Shown: positions 55,851 through 64,000 of the stretch, one piece after another | How the letters are laid out: the number at the start of each line of letters is the position of its first letter | How positions within the stretch are numbered: position 1 is the first letter of the stretch | From: CAWAHD01 sp963781785 | GTDB lineage: Bacteria; Planctomycetota; Planctomycetia; Isosphaerales; Isosphaeraceae | DNA length: 64,000 bases | Assembly: GCA_963781785.1 (NCBI GenBank) | Contig: CAWAHD010000003.1 | Span: 620,001 to 684,000 of the forward strand | Direction: 5' to 3' | Made by a program: the position numbers and the translations under genes | The notes under the pieces: generated by a model | Told to the model about the DNA's origin: nothing | The model's database searches: none | The model's input: only the letters and a program-made list of their open reading frames with translations

Positions 55851-57568
55851 TGAACGTGCTCGAGCGATTGCGATTGATATTGGGCTCGGCACTGCCTGAG
55901 GGACTGGATCGGGCGGCCTTTGCGAAGGCGGTACGTCCAGCGACGGATTCCAAGTTTGGTGATTATCAAGCTAACGGCTGCATGGCACTGGCGGGCGTAA
56001 TGGGGCGGAGACCGCGTGACCTGGCGCAGGCGATCGCGCATGCCATCGACCTCTCGCCGATAGCCGAAGCACCTGAGGTGGCGGGCCCCGGGTTTCTCAA
56101 TGTTAGGCTGAACGATTCGTGGGTCGCCGCGACCTTGCGGGCGCTTCTGCAGGACGACTCGCTGGGTCTGGAGGCACCGACACGCGCGCGGTCGATTGTC
56201 ATCGATTTCTCTTCACCCAACGTGGCCAAGCCGATGCACGTGGGGCATCTTCGCTCTACGGTAATCGGAGACAGCCTGGCGCGGATCTTTGCCGCACTGG
56301 GGCATCGGGTAGTCCGCGACAACCACCTGGGTGATTGGGGCTCGCAATTTGGCATGATTCTGTGGGGTTGGAAGCACGCCGGCGACGAATCGCGGTTTGC
56401 CGCAGATCCCGTCGGCGAGCTGGCTCGGCTGTACCGACTTGCCCAGGATCGCATCAAGGAAGGGGACGCGTCGGTCGAAGATGCCGCGCGGCTGGAGACA
56501 GCCCGGCTACACGCGGGTGATCCCGAGAACCGGGCTCTCTGGAGCCGGTTTATCCCGTACTGTCTGAGCGCGCTTCAAGCGATCTACGATCGCCTGGGCG
56601 TCCGGTTCGACGTCCAGCTTGGCGAGAGCTTCTACGACGCCAGGCTCGGCTCGATCGTAGCTGATCTTGAGGAAAGGGGGATCGCCACCCGGAGCGAGGG
56701 GGCCGTCGTCGTGTTCGTCGAGACGACCGAAGCACCCTTCATCATTCGCAAGAGTGACGGGGCCTACACTTACGCAACGACTGACCTGGCGACCATTCGT
56801 TATCGCGTCGAGACCTGGCATCCGGATCAGATTCTGTATGTGGTCGATCATCGGCAGGGGGATCATTTCAAGCAGCTTTTCGAGGTGGCTCGCAAGTGGG
56901 GCTACGACTCGGTCGATCTCGAGCACGTGACCTTCGGGACGATCTTGGGTGCTGATCGCCGCCCGTTCAAGACCCGCGAAGGTGACGTTATCGGCCTGGA
57001 ATCGCTGCTGGACGAAGCGACGATCCATGCGCGGCACATCGTCGACGAGAACAGCCGGGATCTTGAACCCGAGGAAAAACAGCAGGTTGCCGAGGTGGTC
57101 GGACTGGGCGCGATCAAGTATGCCGACCTCTGCCAGAATCGGACAAGCGACTATGTGTTCGACTGGCGGAAGATGATGGCGATGAACGGCAATACCGCGA
57201 CTTACCTTCAATATGCCTACGCGCGAACCCAGAGCATCTTTCGAAAGGGAGGGGTCGCACCCGAAGAAATCCGGCGCCAGCGGCCCACGATCGCGCTTGA
57301 CCATCCCGCCGAGCGCGGCCTGGGAGTGCGGCTGCTCCGTCTGCCGGAAGTGCTCGATCTGGCCGCCTCCGAACTCAAGCCAAACATTTTGACGGACTAT
57401 TTGTTTGACCTGGCCAATGCGTTCAGCACGTTCTTCGAGGAGTGTCCGGTGCTGAAAGCCGAACCGGCCGGGCGTCGCGACAGCCGGCTGGCGCTGTGCG
57501 ACGTGACCGGAAGGACCTTGAAAAAAGGGCTGCATCTTCTTGGAATCGATATCGTGGAACGAATGTAG
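55850..57568 (+). CDS. argS: Arginyl-tRNA synthetase
   Basis: 572 residues, class I synthetase charging tRNA-Arg. The N-terminal additional domain has 'SKFGDYQANGCMALAGVMGR'. The nucleotide-binding site is 'SSPNVAKPMHVGHLRSTVIG' (HVGH in place of HIGH). Further family motifs are 'YVVDHRQGDHFKQLFEVARK', 'FGTILGADRRPFKTREGDV' and the C-terminal anticodon domain 'LLRLPEVLDLAASELKPNIL'. It starts at ATG 55850 in TGATG with the rsfS stop, so the two are coupled. Confidence 0.97.
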   Translation: MNVLERLRLILGSALPEGLDRAAFAKAVRPATDSKFGDYQANGCMALAGVMGRRPRDLAQAIAHAIDLSPIAEAPEVAGPGFLNVRLNDSWVAATLRALLQDDSLGLEAPTRARSIVIDFSSPNVAKPMHVGHLRSTVIGDSLARIFAALGHRVVRDNHLGDWGSQFGMILWGWKHAGDESRFAADPVGELARLYRLAQDRIKEGDASVEDAARLETARLHAGDPENRALWSRFIPYCLSALQAIYDRLGVRFDVQLGESFYDARLGSIVADLEERGIATRSEGAVVVFVETTEAPFIIRKSDGAYTYATTDLATIRYRVETWHPDQILYVVDHRQGDHFKQLFEVARKWGYDSVDLEHVTFGTILGADRRPFKTREGDVIGLESLLDEATIHARHIVDENSRDLEPEEKQQVAEVVGLGAIKYADLCQNRTSDYVFDWRKMMAMNGNTATYLQYAYARTQSIFRKGGVAPEEIRRQRPTIALDHPAERGLGVRLLRLPEVLDLAASELKPNILTDYLFDLANAFSTFFEECPVLKAEPAGRRDSRLALCDVTGRTLKKGLHLLGIDIVERM

Positions 57569-57647
57569 GTTGGGGGGACGGCCAGGTACGGATAAGACCG
57601 GCGGCCAGACGAGCCGGAGACTGATCGACTTGCCGAGGACGCATTCC

Positions 57648-59525
57648 ATGGGAAATCGAACAGAATCAACCCAGGCAGCCGTCTCGCTGGGAATTATCCT
57701 GGGGATCGTCGTTTTGGCGTTCTGCCCTCGAGGGGTGGCCCGTAGCGATCGCGCGACGGGGTCTGAGCCGAAACCAGCCTCCGCTGGTGACCCGCATCGT
57801 TCACCGATCGCACTGGCTCTCGCCGGCGACGGCACACGACTTTTGGTGGCCAACCAGACGTCAGGCTCGGTGTCACTCGTGGATGTGATCGGCGCGCGTG
57901 TCCTCCATGAACTCAATACCGGCGACAAGCCCGCCGGAGTGGCCTTGTCGCGAGACGGCCGTCGCGGGGCTGTCGCTCATTGGTATGGCTACGACGTGGC
58001 TCTGCTCGAGGTGAAGGACGACAAGATCATGTTGGTCGGCCGCGTTGGGGTCGGGCCGGAGCCGCGAGGCGTCGCAATGACAGCCGATGGGACGATTGCG
58101 TTCGTGGCGGTGGGTGTCAGTAACGAGGTGGTGCGCGTCGATTGCAACGCCCGGAAGATCAGTGGGAGGCTGGGCGTCGGCCGAGAGCCGCGCGGTATCG
58201 CTCTCTCACCCGACGAGTCGCGGCTTCTGGTAGGCAACGCGCGATCGCAGAGCGTTTCCGTCGTCGATGCCCGAGCATTGACCGTCATCCAGACGATCCC
58301 GATCGACGGTGACAACTTGCGTCAAGTTGCTATCAGTGCGGATGGGAAGATGGGCTACGTCGCCAACATGCGGAATCGGCGATTCCCGACCACCAAAAAC
58401 AACATCGACTTGGGCTGGGTATTGGGCCAGCGGCTGACGCGCGTCCCGCTGAGCGGCTCCACGTCATATGCCACACTCTCGCTCGACACGCAAGGAAAAG
58501 CATCGAGCGATGCCCACGGCGTGGCCATCAGCCGGGACCAGAAGTACGTGGCCGTCAGTTGCGGCGGCACGCACGAGGTCATGATCTTCCAGACGGATCT
58601 CAAACCTTTGCCGTGGCGGCCGGACGGCTCGCGAGACTTGATCGCACCCGAGCTCCTCAGGAAGGACGGCCGACACCGGCGGGTGTTCGTCGGCGGGCGC
58701 CCCACCGAGCTCGCATTCGGACCGGATGGCGAAAGCCTGTACGTAGCAAACTACCTGGCCGATGCCATTCAGGTCATTAACGTGAAGGCGGCCAAACTCG
58801 TCAGGACGATCGCCCTGGGCAGCCCGAAAACCCTGTCACCAGCTCGCCTCGGCGAGATCGTCTTCCACGACGCCGTGCATTCCTTCAACCAGTGGTATAG
58901 CTGCAACACCTGCCACAGCGATGGGCACACGAGCGGGATGGATTTCGACACCCTCAATGACGGCCGGCAGGACTTGAGCACGTTCCACGTGCGCAGTCGC
59001 AAGAAGGTTCCCAGCCTCCGTCGCGTCACCAGGACCCAGCCCTGGACCTGGCATGGCTGGCAGAAAAGTCTCGAAGATTCGGTGTTCGAGTCGTTTACCA
59101 AGAGCATGCAGGGCTCGAAGCCAAAGCCGCAGGACGTCAAAGCTCTGGTGGCCTATCTGGACACGCTGGATTATCCCAAGAACCCTTTCCGCACCGCCGA
59201 CAATGGTCTGAAAGACGCCGCCGAACGAGGTCGCAAGGTATACCGCTCGGCGAAAGCGGCCTGCAATACCTGCCACGGCGGCCCAGAGCTGACCGACGGA
59301 AAAATCCACGAAGTTGGGCTCGAAGAGCCCGACGACGCTTATCGCGGCTACAATCCCCCGTCCCTCCGCGGTGTCTACGACAAGGATCCCTACCTCCATG
59401 ACGGCCGCGCCAAGAGCCTACGCGAGGCTCTTGCCGGACCCCACAGCGCCGACAGCGTCACGGGCCAAGGCGAGCTGAGCGCGCAAGAGCTCGATGACTT
59501 GATCGCTTATCTCAAGAGCCTTTGA
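57648..59525 (+). CDS. Exported beta-propeller protein with two haem c sites
   Basis: 625 residues from ATG 57648. The N-terminus is a signal peptide or anchor ('VSLGIILGIVVLAFCP'). Residues about 45-390 are YVTN-type propeller blades ('GDKPAGVALSRDGRRGAVAH', 'GREPRGIALSPDESRLLVGN'). The C-terminal part resembles di-haem cytochrome c peroxidase/MauG proteins, with CNTCH at about residues 419 and 539. A periplasmic electron-transfer role is likely; the partner is not evident. The 3' end overlaps the convergent peptidase gene by 14 bases. Confidence 0.87.
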   Translation: MGNRTESTQAAVSLGIILGIVVLAFCPRGVARSDRATGSEPKPASAGDPHRSPIALALAGDGTRLLVANQTSGSVSLVDVIGARVLHELNTGDKPAGVALSRDGRRGAVAHWYGYDVALLEVKDDKIMLVGRVGVGPEPRGVAMTADGTIAFVAVGVSNEVVRVDCNARKISGRLGVGREPRGIALSPDESRLLVGNARSQSVSVVDARALTVIQTIPIDGDNLRQVAISADGKMGYVANMRNRRFPTTKNNIDLGWVLGQRLTRVPLSGSTSYATLSLDTQGKASSDAHGVAISRDQKYVAVSCGGTHEVMIFQTDLKPLPWRPDGSRDLIAPELLRKDGRHRRVFVGGRPTELAFGPDGESLYVANYLADAIQVINVKAAKLVRTIALGSPKTLSPARLGEIVFHDAVHSFNQWYSCNTCHSDGHTSGMDFDTLNDGRQDLSTFHVRSRKKVPSLRRVTRTQPWTWHGWQKSLEDSVFESFTKSMQGSKPKPQDVKALVAYLDTLDYPKNPFRTADNGLKDAAERGRKVYRSAKAACNTCHGGPELTDGKIHEVGLEEPDDAYRGYNPPSLRGVYDKDPYLHDGRAKSLREALAGPHSADSVTGQGELSAQELDDLIAYLKSL

Positions 59526-60195
59526 ACGGAATGATCCAGAGCGAGTAATTAGCCGCAAAGAAGCCGGTCAAGGTCCTGGCGACGTGAGTCCAGGCCGCCG
59601 CAGTCAACATCTTCGCGACGACTTCGTCTTCGGCGGGGTTCGTCACGCCGGCGGCCTGGAGAAACTCCCGGCCGCGGCGGCTGGCGTCGACTTCGATCGG
59701 TAGGTTGATGAGCTGCAAAACAAGGGTGAGCGAAAGGACCAACACTCCAGCCATGACGAACCGCGTCATGCCGATCAAGAAACCGGACAGGACCAGGATC
59801 CACAAGCCGATCGACCCAATAGGCGCCAGCGGCACCACGAGATTGCGAACGATCAATCCAGGATGATGCATCCGATCCTGGATGGCGTGGCCGGCCTCGT
59901 GTGCGGCAATCGCGGCGGCGGCGAGCGAGCGACCGGCATAAGCTCCTTCCGAGAGGTACAGGACCTTGAGTTGTGGGTCGTAGTGATCGCCTGGCTCGGC
60001 GGCGGCCGGCTCGATCTGGACGCCGGAAACTCCGGCGGCGGTCATCACGATCACGGCTGCATCGGCACCGGAGCAGCCCGAGGCGCATGGAACGCGCGAG
60101 GCGGCGGTCCGCGCACGCCAGATCGCGACCTGTGCCCAGATCGACAACAAGAGTCCGGGAAGCGCGTAGAGGAAGAAGTCGAGCACAAGCATCAT
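59512..60195 (-). CDS. Neutral zinc metallopeptidase (YugP/DUF family) in a C1 operon
   Basis: 227 residues from ATG 60195. The zinc site HEAGH is at residues 99-103 ('AAIAAHEAGHAIQDRMHHPG'). Three or four membrane helices follow ('LWILVLSGFLIGMTRFVMAG'), typical of the membrane Zn-peptidase family PF04298, and 'INLPIEVDASRRGREFLQAA' supplies the third ligand region. The start overlaps the ATP-grasp stop (ATGA), so both are translated together. A link to C1 metabolism is suggested only by location. Confidence 0.83.
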   Translation of the reverse strand: MMLVLDFFLYALPGLLLSIWAQVAIWRARTAASRVPCASGCSGADAAVIVMTAAGVSGVQIEPAAAEPGDHYDPQLKVLYLSEGAYAGRSLAAAAIAAHEAGHAIQDRMHHPGLIVRNLVVPLAPIGSIGLWILVLSGFLIGMTRFVMAGVLVLSLTLVLQLINLPIEVDASRRGREFLQAAGVTNPAEDEVVAKMLTAAAWTHVARTLTGFFAANYSLWIIPFKGS

Positions 60196-61382
60196 TTTTC
60201 TTCCCCCGACGCCCGGCGATCGGTCGAGCCCGGCATTTGGTTGTCGCAGGCGGCTTCCAGGCGCGACAGCCATTCTCGCTCTTGCCTGACCAGGCGCGAC
60301 CGGCATTCCGCAAAGCTTTCTCCGACGGCCATGATCGTCATCACGGGCTCGTGCCGGTTGAAGCGGGTTCCCGGCCACGGAACGTCGGCGACTGTCGGCA
60401 CGACAAAGAGGTCTGCCCTGTCGCCGTCGTCAGAAGCGACTTCCGGAGCAACCAGGCGTCGAGGCGCATGGAGGATCAACTTGCCAACAACACGCGGGAG
60501 CGGCCGATCGGGTCGGCTTTGCAGCGTGCTGTCGCCGGCAGTCCCGTGGCAGGCGCGGTGATGCTCGGCGAGCAGGGCTTGGCCCGAGGCCAGCTCGTGG
60601 ATTTCCAGCGAAGCAGGATAGCGAGGGTTGATCTCGACCGGCCAGGGATCGCCACCGTGCTGGATGTAATCGATCCCGAACCAGCCCACTAGCTCGAACG
60701 CGGAGGCGATCGCGTTTCCCAGCGTAACCAGCTTCGTAGTGAGTATGCTAGAGGTTTCCAGCGGTCCGATGCTTCCTCGGTACGCAAACGGCGAGCCTGC
60801 GATACCGATGAGCTGGCGCGTTACGCCCACCAATCGCACCTGGCGATTCATGCCGATATACAGGGCCGAGAAGCTTGGCCCGCGAATCCGCTCCTGGAAG
60901 TAACAGCACGCGGCGTCCTGGTCGTTTTCGAGCGTCAGTGATTTGACACCCCGGCCCCCCGCCGAGCGGAGGGGCTTGACCAGCCAGCTTCCGTCGCGCG
61001 GCAGCGTCCGGCGATCAAGCGTCACATTAGGGCTGGGAAGTCCAAGTCGTTTCAGGCTCTCGGAGACCCGGATCGGATCGCGCACGGCCCGAAGGGTATC
61101 CGCATCGATTCCCCAAAGACGATGTTTACGAGCGATCTGCTCGACCCACTCGGGGTGGTTTTCGAAGCCGCCCGTGTAGATCCAGGACGAAGGGGGAAGA
61201 GACGCGGCCAGCGCGATGAATTGCTGGTCTGCGTGATTTGGGTCGATGCGCTCGACAGGGCACACGGCCGCGAGATCGCGATCGGCGAAGTAATCGGCGC
61301 AAATAGGACGAAGGCCGGCTCGCAACGCCGAGAATGCGGCAGACCGGCAACTCGCGCCAAGGATCAGAAGGTCGTGAGGCAC
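60192..61382 (-). CDS. ATP-grasp protein of the H4MPT C1 gene group
   Basis: 397 residues (GTG 61382; TTG 61385 also possible). ATP-grasp features are seen in 'GSWLVKPLRSAGGRGVKSLT', the metal-binding 'PWPVEINPRYPASLEI' and a C-terminal tail with 'RFNRHEPVMTIMAVGESFAE'. Related ATP-grasp genes travel with methylene-H4MPT genes in planctomycetes and methylotrophic proteobacteria and may take part in making or modifying the cofactor. Its exact reaction is not established here. It overlaps the zinc peptidase gene by four bases. Confidence 0.8.
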   Translation of the reverse strand: MPHDLLILGASCRSAAFSALRAGLRPICADYFADRDLAAVCPVERIDPNHADQQFIALAASLPPSSWIYTGGFENHPEWVEQIARKHRLWGIDADTLRAVRDPIRVSESLKRLGLPSPNVTLDRRTLPRDGSWLVKPLRSAGGRGVKSLTLENDQDAACCYFQERIRGPSFSALYIGMNRQVRLVGVTRQLIGIAGSPFAYRGSIGPLETSSILTTKLVTLGNAIASAFELVGWFGIDYIQHGGDPWPVEINPRYPASLEIHELASGQALLAEHHRACHGTAGDSTLQSRPDRPLPRVVGKLILHAPRRLVAPEVASDDGDRADLFVVPTVADVPWPGTRFNRHEPVMTIMAVGESFAECRSRLVRQEREWLSRLEAACDNQMPGSTDRRASGEEK

Positions 61383-61389
61383 CAAGCAA

Positions 61390-61428
61390 AAAGACCGACC
61401 TCGGCGAGTTTGTGCAGCTCGCCGAGGT
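61390..61428 (-). terminator. Intrinsic terminator before the ATP-grasp gene
   Basis: ACCTCGGCGAG (61398-61408) pairs perfectly with CTCGCCGAGGT (61418-61428). On the minus strand the stem is followed by CGGTCTTTTT. It ends the transcript of the small exported protein at 61503-61853 and lies just upstream of the ATP-grasp start, so it could also act as an attenuator. Confidence 0.8.
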
Positions 61429-61502
61429 GGGAGAAAAGCCGAAAGCCGCGTTCGCCACTCAGTGGTGGTGAACGCCGGTCTCCGAAGGGCGTGTGACGAC
61501 GA

Positions 61503-61853
61503 TTATTCTTTCTCGACCTTCTCGATCTTCTCGGCGGTCATCTCGTGCTTGTCGTCTTTCACCTCGACCGTGCCGGTGACCTTCACTTTGACCGGACTGT
61601 CCTTGGTGGCCCTGCAGAACCCAATCTCTTGATGTGCGTCTTTGGCAACCTGATTGGCGACCAGGTAGTAGGTCGTCTTCTTGCCGTCCTTGGTCACGAT
61701 GACGGCGTTCTGGCACTTCGTGGTCTCCTTCAAGGCACACTTGGCACAAAGGCCGTCGCCCTCGATGGTGACTTTCTTGTCATCATCGGCCTTGAGAACG
61801 CCCAAGCATGAGAAGAGCACGCCCACGGCCCCGACCATCAACAGCTTTCGCAT
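61503..61853 (-). CDS. Small exported protein with CxxC motif
   Basis: 116 residues from ATG 61853, with a signal peptide (MRKLLMVGAVGVLFSCLGVL then KADDDKK). The mature part has 'GDGLCAKCALKETTKCQNAV' and a beta domain that resembles small DUF6370-type periplasmic proteins of planctomycetes. The C-terminus is Lys/Glu-rich. Function unknown. A terminator follows, so it is a single-gene unit. Confidence 0.7.
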   Translation of the reverse strand: MRKLLMVGAVGVLFSCLGVLKADDDKKVTIEGDGLCAKCALKETTKCQNAVIVTKDGKKTTYYLVANQVAKDAHQEIGFCRATKDSPVKVKVTGTVEVKDDKHEMTAEKIEKVEKE

Positions 61854-62275
61854 TGCCGATCTCCCAAAAAAGTGATCAGAACCCAATCCATCGACTCGAT
61901 ACCTCGGGTGTGGCGCACGGGCCGCACCTGTTGAACACATTGAAACACCTTCGCCGGTCTGTGACAACCACTCTCTTCGGATTCACGGTGCACTTCTGCT
62001 TCCAACCGAGTCTGATGTCCCCGTCGTTACCCAGGTTTCCTGGAGTGACGAGCGAGAATGCTGAATGAATTTCGTTGGTTACAGACACCGGAGACCGTCG
62101 CGCCTGGGGGTTGCTAGCCGACTCGGCGGCGTCTATGATTCGGGTCTAAATACTGCGTTCAGTTCGACTCGTGCCGGCGCGAACGCCCAGGCCGGCACCC
62201 GGGTTTGCATCAACGGGTCGGAATCGGCGAAGTCAATCTGTCACCCACGATCTATCCACCACGGAGAGCAACGTC
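61854..62275. other. Divergent intergenic region upstream of fae
   Basis: 422 bases with no gene seen; they should hold the promoters of fae and of the small exported protein. No clear operator was recognised. Confidence 0.5.
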
Positions 62276-62782
62276 ATGGCCAGCAGCATCGTCATGAACA
62301 TCGGTGAAGCACTGGTTGGCGAAGGGAATGAAGTTGCGCACATCGATTTGCTCATCGGCGACAAGACCGGACCGGTCGGGACCGCCTTTGCGAACGCACT
62401 GGCCAATCAGTCGGCTGGCCACACCAATCTCATGGCTGTTCTCACGCCCAACTTGCTCGCCAAGCCGGCAACGGTCCTGATCACGAAAGTGACGATCAAG
62501 GGGATGAAACAGGTGGTCCAGATGTTCGGGCCGGCGCAGTACGCCGTAGCAAAGGCGGTCGCCGACTGCGTGGCGGACGGGACGATTCCGGCCAGCCAGG
62601 CCGACGACCTGGTCATCGTCTGCGGAGTATTCATCCACCCCGCGGCCGAAGACAACGCCAAGATCCTCAAGTACAACTACGAGGCGGTCAAGCTCGCGAT
62701 CGTTCGCGCCATGAAGAATCTTCCCACGCCCACCGAAATCAGCTCGCAGAAGGATACCGTCAAGCATCCCTTCGCCGGTTGA
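62276..62782 (+). CDS. fae: Formaldehyde-activating enzyme
   Basis: 168 residues from ATG 62276. The enzyme joins formaldehyde to tetrahydromethanopterin. Family motifs are 'GEALVGEGNEVAHIDLLIGD', whose His is the catalytic residue, 'TKVTIKGMKQVVQMFGPAQY' and 'VFIHPAAEDNAKILKYNYEA'. Length is normal. It starts a rightward C1 unit with mtdB and the DUF1464-like gene. Its presence indicates H4MPT-dependent formaldehyde handling. Confidence 0.95.
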   Translation: MASSIVMNIGEALVGEGNEVAHIDLLIGDKTGPVGTAFANALANQSAGHTNLMAVLTPNLLAKPATVLITKVTIKGMKQVVQMFGPAQYAVAKAVADCVADGTIPASQADDLVIVCGVFIHPAAEDNAKILKYNYEAVKLAIVRAMKNLPTPTEISSQKDTVKHPFAG

Positions 62783-62869
62783 GAGCCGGTCGAAGCTTCG
62801 TCGATTGGCCGAGCACGCTCGGATTCTGACTTGGCGTGCGACCTGCATTCAGGCCGCGGATCGCGACCC

Positions 62870-63744
62870 ATGAGCAGCACGAAACCAAAGATACTGATCC
62901 AGCTCGACGCGGATCCGCAGCCGAGTGTCTTCGACGCGGTCGTGGCGGTGGATTCGGGTGTCGAGCACGTGTTTCGCCACGGCGGTGTGACAGCAGGCAA
63001 CGTGCGCGAGCTCGTTCACGGAGCCTTATTCACGCGCGGTCCCGCCGAGCTCAGCGCGACCGCCATCTTCATCGGCGGCTCTGACGTGAAAGCGGGCGAG
63101 GCGGTTCTGGCGGCTGTGAAAGAAACCTTCTTCGGGCCGTTCCGGGTTTCGATCCTGTTTGACGCGAGCGGTGCGAACACGACCGCGGCGGCCGGTGTGC
63201 TGGCCGCCCTTCGGAGCCTGGGAAACTCGCTCGAGGGAGTATCCGCAGCCGTGCTGGCCGCGACCGGCCCGGTCGGACAGCGGGTTGCCCGGTTGCTCTG
63301 CCGGCTGAAAGCCAATGTCGCTGTGGGATCGCGCAGCTCCGATCGTGCCCGTGCCCTCGCGGAAAGTCTCCGCCAGGAAACGGGGAGCACGGCGGTACCC
63401 TTACCCCCGCCGGGAACGAACGACCTGGCCGCCGCCCTCCAGGACACCCGGCTCATCTTCAGCGCCGGGGCGGCGGGCGTGACGCTCCTGGCCGCCTCAA
63501 CCTGGCGAAGCCTGCCGGCCCTCGAGATCCTCATCGACTTGAACGCCGTGCCACCCGCGGGCATCGAGGGAGTCGAGCCCACCGACAAGAACACCCAGCG
63601 AGGATCGGTGCACTGCTGGGCGCGCTCGGCGTCGGCGGGACCAAGATGAAGATCCACAAGAAGGCCATCCAGGAGTTGTTCGTATCCAACGACCGGATCT
63701 TTGACGCCGAGCAGGTGCTCGAGTTAGGTCGCTCCTTGACCTGA
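62870..63744 (+). CDS. mtdB: Methylene-tetrahydromethanopterin dehydrogenase (frameshifted)
   Basis: About 290 residues. It oxidises methylene-H4MPT to methenyl-H4MPT with NAD(P). Motifs are 'KILIQLDADPQPSVFDAVVA', 'AIFIGGSDVKAGEAVLAAVK' and the Rossmann 'AVLAATGPVGQRVARLLCRL'. One base is missing near 63600; after it the frame reads 'GALLGALGVGGTKMKIHKKA' and 'LFVSNDRIFDAEQVLELGRS'. The join restores the family C-terminus, so an indel error is likely. ATG 62870 is the start; the gap to fae is 87 bases. Confidence 0.9.
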
Positions 63745-63845
63745 GCGGCGTCGCCTGACCTGCCAAAATTAACGCTCCCTCCGAATATCGGTCTGTCGGG
63801 AAACCGGCTGCTACCCGCTGGAAGTCGCGAGAACCGAGGTGACGC

Positions 63846-64000
63846 ATGGTCCGTGTGATCGGCAGCGATCCCGGAACCACCAGCCTCGACCTGCTCCTGC
63901 TGGAAAACGGCATCGTCGTGGATCAAGCGCGTCACTTTCCCGACGATCTCGTGCGTGATTCCGCGCTCCTCGATCGCTTGCTCGAAAACTGGGCGCCGAT
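63846..64000 (+). CDS. Start of a DUF1464/ASKHA-type kinase-like gene (partial)
   Basis: ATG 63846 opens a frame that runs past the window. It begins MVRVIGSDPGTTSLDLLLLE, with the ASKHA phosphate-1 motif 'GSDPGTTSLDLL', like DUF1464 proteins (predicted butyrate-kinase-like) that accompany mtdB in C1 gene groups. Only 51 residues are visible, so family assignment is provisional. Confidence 0.65.
   Translation, partial: MVRVIGSDPGTTSLDLLLLENGIVVDQARHFPDDLVRDSALLDRLLENWAP

Overview
The window looks like a planctomycete chromosome, most likely an Isosphaeraceae-type lineage. The supporting marks are GC-rich coding sequence, ECF sigma factors carrying the DAEDAFQATFLVL signature and fused to a membrane segment plus carboxypeptidase-regulatory-like repeats, a DUF1800/DUF1501 pair, a secreted protein starting with an LEGRTLL-type motif, the short 'LTPAERAKLDEFIRVADLLA' family, and a tetrahydromethanopterin (H4MPT) C1 gene group. 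No 16S rRNA gene is present, so this placement is by gene content only.

Layout. 1-10.7 kb: two divergent operons, each headed by a closely related atypical sigma factor and each containing a CHAT (caspase-like) protein. The leftward operon is 79-aa ORF > sigma > CHAT > partial gene. The rightward one is sigma > acidic protein > isopropylmalate-synthase-like enzyme > alpha/beta hydrolase > second CHAT. 11-17.5 kb: a leftward sigma-factor/carboxypeptidase-regulatory fusion followed tightly by DUF1800 and DUF1501, then a rightward pair of small genes. 17.5-21.5 kb: accessory debris. Fragments of an integrase, a retropepsin-like protein, Mrr, a GNAT toxin and a secreted repeat protein lie here, several keeping both ends but missing the middle, next to an orphan antitoxin, an intact RelE/ParE-type toxin-antitoxin pair and a tandem palindromic repeat. 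21.5-31.3 kb: a planctomycete family gene, an unusual sigma-membrane-repeat-thioredoxin fusion, then the alpha ribosomal operon rpmJ-rpsM-rpsK-rpsD-rpoA-rplQ and a HIT-family gene.

31.4-51.7 kb: mostly housekeeping and envelope genes. They include a terpenoid-cyclase-fold protein, a GH5-like glycosidase with a DUF255 thioredoxin-domain protein, an operon of a Gfo/Idh oxidoreductase with two ABC exporter half-transporters, an SPFH/flotillin-like protein, a CYTH protein, glutamate dehydrogenase, a creatininase-family protein, a Sco-like lipoprotein and an ArsR regulator. 51.7-57.6 kb: a TolC-family gene, a complete 1463-bp ISKra4-like insertion sequence with matching 9-bp target duplications, tRNA-Glu(CTC), rsfS and argS. 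57.6-64 kb: a di-haem beta-propeller protein, then genes of H4MPT-linked C1 metabolism (ATP-grasp/Zn-peptidase pair, fae, mtdB and the start of a DUF1464-like gene).

Sequence quality matters for every call. At least sixteen genes are split by single frameshifts, among them rpsM and rpsD, which cannot normally be lost. Several shifts sit in short homopolymers. I therefore treat isolated frameshifts as probable sequence errors and give the combined gene span. Losses of whole internal domains, as in the 17.5-20 kb region, cannot be explained that way.
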